8,120 nt of DNA, taken from SIG701 sp045577175. Lineage in GTDB: Bacteria; Bacillota; Clostridia; Oscillospirales; CAG-272. Numbering within the stretch: the first letter of the stretch is position 1; each line of letters begins with the position of its first letter. Below, in pieces: positions 6,860 to 8,120 of this stretch. The notes beneath the pieces were generated by a model, which saw nothing but the letters and a program-made list of their open reading frames with translations, did no database searches and was not told where the DNA came from. Made by a program: the position numbers and the translations under genes. Location: positions 1 to 8,120 of the forward strand of contig JAZNHT010000072.1 of NCBI GenBank assembly GCA_045577175.1, read 5' to 3'.

Positions 6860-7816
6860 ATGGCAATCCATAATAAGTCTCACAGTAATTCGGGGCTGAT
6901 AGCTATGAACCGAATGAAAAAAGACAATATAAAACATAAATCCAGTATTGATTTTAAGTACCCCGACAGCACGAATTGTATTTTGTTGAAGCAAGATTGC
7001 TTAGAACTTCTAAAAAGTTTGCCCAATGAATCCGTTCAGCTTATTTTGCTTGATCCTCCCTATAATCTTGATTTGGCATCATGGGATACCTATGCGAATT
7101 ATATGGAATGGGCGGCTAAGTGGATTGATGAAGCATATCGTGTTTTATCAAAGAATGGAAGTATGGTTATTTTTGGCGGAACACAATTCCAAGATGTTCG
7201 TAGTGGCGACTTGATAGAAATAATCTATTATTGTCGACATCACACGAAATGGCGTTTGGTTAATACAATGATTTGGTATTATAAGAACGGAATGTCGGCA
7301 CATCGTTATTTTGCAAATCGCCATGAAGAAATTATTTGGCTGACTAAAACCGATAAGTATTATTTTGATTTGGATGCGGTTCGTGTTCCCTACGCTCCTA
7401 AAGAATTGGAATTGGCATTAAAAGACAAAAGATTGATTCCCGAAAATGTTATGAAAGGAAAAAATCCCACAAATGTATGGGAAATGGGGCGGCTAAACGG
7501 CAATTCGTTAGAGCGTGTTGGTCATCCAACCCAAAAACCTCTTGAGGTAATAAGAAGATTGGTTAAAGCTCTGTCTTATCCCGATTCTATTGTTCTTGAC
7601 TTTTTCGCCGGAAGCGGTACAACAGGACGAGTTTGTATAGAAGAAAAACGTAATTGCATAATGTGCGATAATGCCTCTGAATCACAGAGATATTTCCAAA
7701 AACATATTGAGAATATGTTGAAAACATCTTTGGCACAACCATATACGATGGATGAATCCTTGGAATCTTTTTTTGGAAATGTTAAAAAGCGAAAAGAAGT
7801 ACAGTATATAGAATAG
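6860..7816 (+). CDS. DNA adenine-N6 methyltransferase, beta class, M.RsrI-like (predicted GAATTC)
   Basis: The enzyme methylates adenine N6 in the target so that the partner endonuclease cannot cut; M.RsrI modifies the second A of GAATTC. The 318-residue protein has the beta-class order: catalytic motif IV DPPY first (65-68, the same numbering as M.RsrI), then GSMVIFGGTQFQ, MSAHRYFANRHEEI, NPTNVWEMGRLNGNSLERVG and HPTQKP, and last the SAM-binding motif I DFFAGSGTT (247-255). From memory it matches M.RsrI closely along its length, including the start (MA...SH.N.G..AMN). That supports the ATG at 6860, which also has GAGG at 6847-6850, 9 bases upstream. It is AT-rich like the endonuclease. M.EcoRI is of the gamma class with a different motif order, so this is an RsrI-type partner. 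It ends 17 bases before the terminator. Confidence 0.95.
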   Translation: MAIHNKSHSNSGLIAMNRMKKDNIKHKSSIDFKYPDSTNCILLKQDCLELLKSLPNESVQLILLDPPYNLDLASWDTYANYMEWAAKWIDEAYRVLSKNGSMVIFGGTQFQDVRSGDLIEIIYYCRHHTKWRLVNTMIWYYKNGMSAHRYFANRHEEIIWLTKTDKYYFDLDAVRVPYAPKELELALKDKRLIPENVMKGKNPTNVWEMGRLNGNSLERVGHPTQKPLEVIRRLVKALSYPDSIVLDFFAGSGTTGRVCIEEKRNCIMCDNASESQRYFQKHIENMLKTSLAQPYTMDESLESFFGNVKKRKEVQYIE

Positions 7817-7833
7817 AGTGTTTGTTGAAATGT

Positions 7834-7865
7834 AAAACAGCCCGTGCGGATGCACGGGCTGTTTT
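7834..7865. terminator. Bidirectional intrinsic terminator between the methyltransferase and rpsR
   Basis: A perfect 14-base inverted repeat (7834-7847 and 7852-7865) with a 4-base loop GGAT. The GC-rich core GCCCGTGC/GCACGGGC is flanked by AAAACA/TGTTTT, so on both strands the stem is followed by a T run (four T plus C on the plus strand, four T then ACA on the minus strand). It lies 17 bases after the methyltransferase stop and 11 bases beyond the rpsR stop, so it can end both transcripts. The GC-rich stem resembles host DNA, so it was probably the rpsR terminator before the restriction genes arrived. Confidence 0.9.
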
Positions 7866-7876
7866 CATACTGCAAA

Positions 7877-8120
7877 TCAGTCGCCGATGTAGGGCATGAG
7901 CGCAACGTGGCGCGCACGCTTGATGGCGATGGTCAGCTGACGCTGATGCTTTGCGCAAGCACCGGAGATACGGCGGGGAAGAATCTTCGCTCTCTCGGAG
8001 ACGAACTTCTTCAGACGGATCGTATCCTTGTAATCGATGTCATCGATCTTGTCAGCGCAGAACGCGCAGACTTTCTTTCTTCTGCGGTTCATCGGACGTG
8101 CGGGACGCTGTGCGGCGTCT
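7877..8120 (-). CDS. rpsR: Small-subunit ribosomal protein S18, zinc-binding form (start beyond the right edge)
   Basis: S18 binds S6 and 16S rRNA in the platform of the 30S subunit. Conserved S18 stretches are IDYKDTIRLKKFVSERAKIL, PRRISG, KHQRQL and IKRARHVALMPY, ending at the stop at 7877. Counting from the ATG at 8092, C9 and C12 (CAFC) with C46 and H49 (GACAKH) form a potential zinc site, the cysteine-bearing variant of this protein. The frame stays open to the window edge (DAAQRPARP precedes M), and the ATG at 8092 has no ribosome binding site, so the true start is probably outside the window and the protein has a basic N-terminal extension. rpsF and ssb, its usual upstream neighbours, would lie beyond the edge. 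Confidence 0.95.
   Translation of the reverse strand, partial: DAAQRPARPMNRRRKKVCAFCADKIDDIDYKDTIRLKKFVSERAKILPRRISGACAKHQRQLTIAIKRARHVALMPYIGD

Noticed and set aside
6841..6874. TTGACA at 6841-6846 as a -35 box for the methyltransferase
   Set aside because: The nearest -10-like box, CATAAT at 6869-6874, is 22 bases away, too far, and lies after the start codon supported by the M.RsrI alignment.
5939..7833. A transposon or phage-like element carrying the restriction genes
   Set aside because: No inverted terminal repeats, target duplication, transposase or integrase could be found at either boundary.
7834..7865. The 14-bp inverted repeat as an attachment site or operator
   Set aside because: The GC-rich stem with T runs on both sides between two convergent stops is fully explained as an intrinsic terminator.

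Overview
The window is a bacterial chromosomal segment with two base compositions. Positions 1-5938 and 7877-8120 are GC-rich housekeeping DNA. Positions of about 5939-7833 are clearly AT-rich and hold a type II restriction-modification system. The host looks like a Clostridia-type Firmicute, perhaps of the Oscillospirales. The clues are the pth-mfd gene order, a class B sortase, a peptidyl-tRNA hydrolase with an extra N-terminal segment of about 23 residues, a zinc-binding (C-x2-C) ribosomal protein S18 and GGAGG-type ribosome binding sites. The group assignment is an inference, not a measurement.

Layout. On the minus strand, pth (2297-2962) is followed with a 4-base overlap by mfd (2300 down past position 1, truncated by the window edge in the helicase DExx box). 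A promoter for this pair lies near 3049-3077. The 288-base region 2963-3250 is a divergent promoter region. From it, on the plus strand, run a class B sortase (3251-4306), an RlmA-type 23S rRNA guanine methyltransferase (4320-5198) and a family 2 glycosyltransferase (5201-5938), closely spaced and probably one transcription unit. Next come an EcoRI-family endonuclease (6002-6844) and, 15 bases later, an M.RsrI-like beta-class adenine methyltransferase (6860-7816). A perfect 14-bp hairpin (7834-7865) then serves as a terminator for both strands, and rpsR enters from the right on the minus strand (stop at 7877, start beyond the window).

The main discovery-grade content is the restriction system. 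The endonuclease aligns without gaps to EcoRI as I remember it, at about two-thirds identity, with every catalytic residue (D91, E111, K113) and the main recognition residues (M137, A138, N141, E144, R145, R200, R203) at identical numbers. Its partner is not of the M.EcoRI type but of the M.RsrI type, so the pairing matches the RsrI system. The predicted target is GAATTC, and no GAATTC occurs in these 8120 bases by eye. Two positions where EcoRI mutants are known to become promiscuous (H114, E192) are naturally changed here (F114, H192), which makes the specificity of this enzyme worth testing. The system sits between convergent host genes and has no visible mobility genes or flanking repeats.
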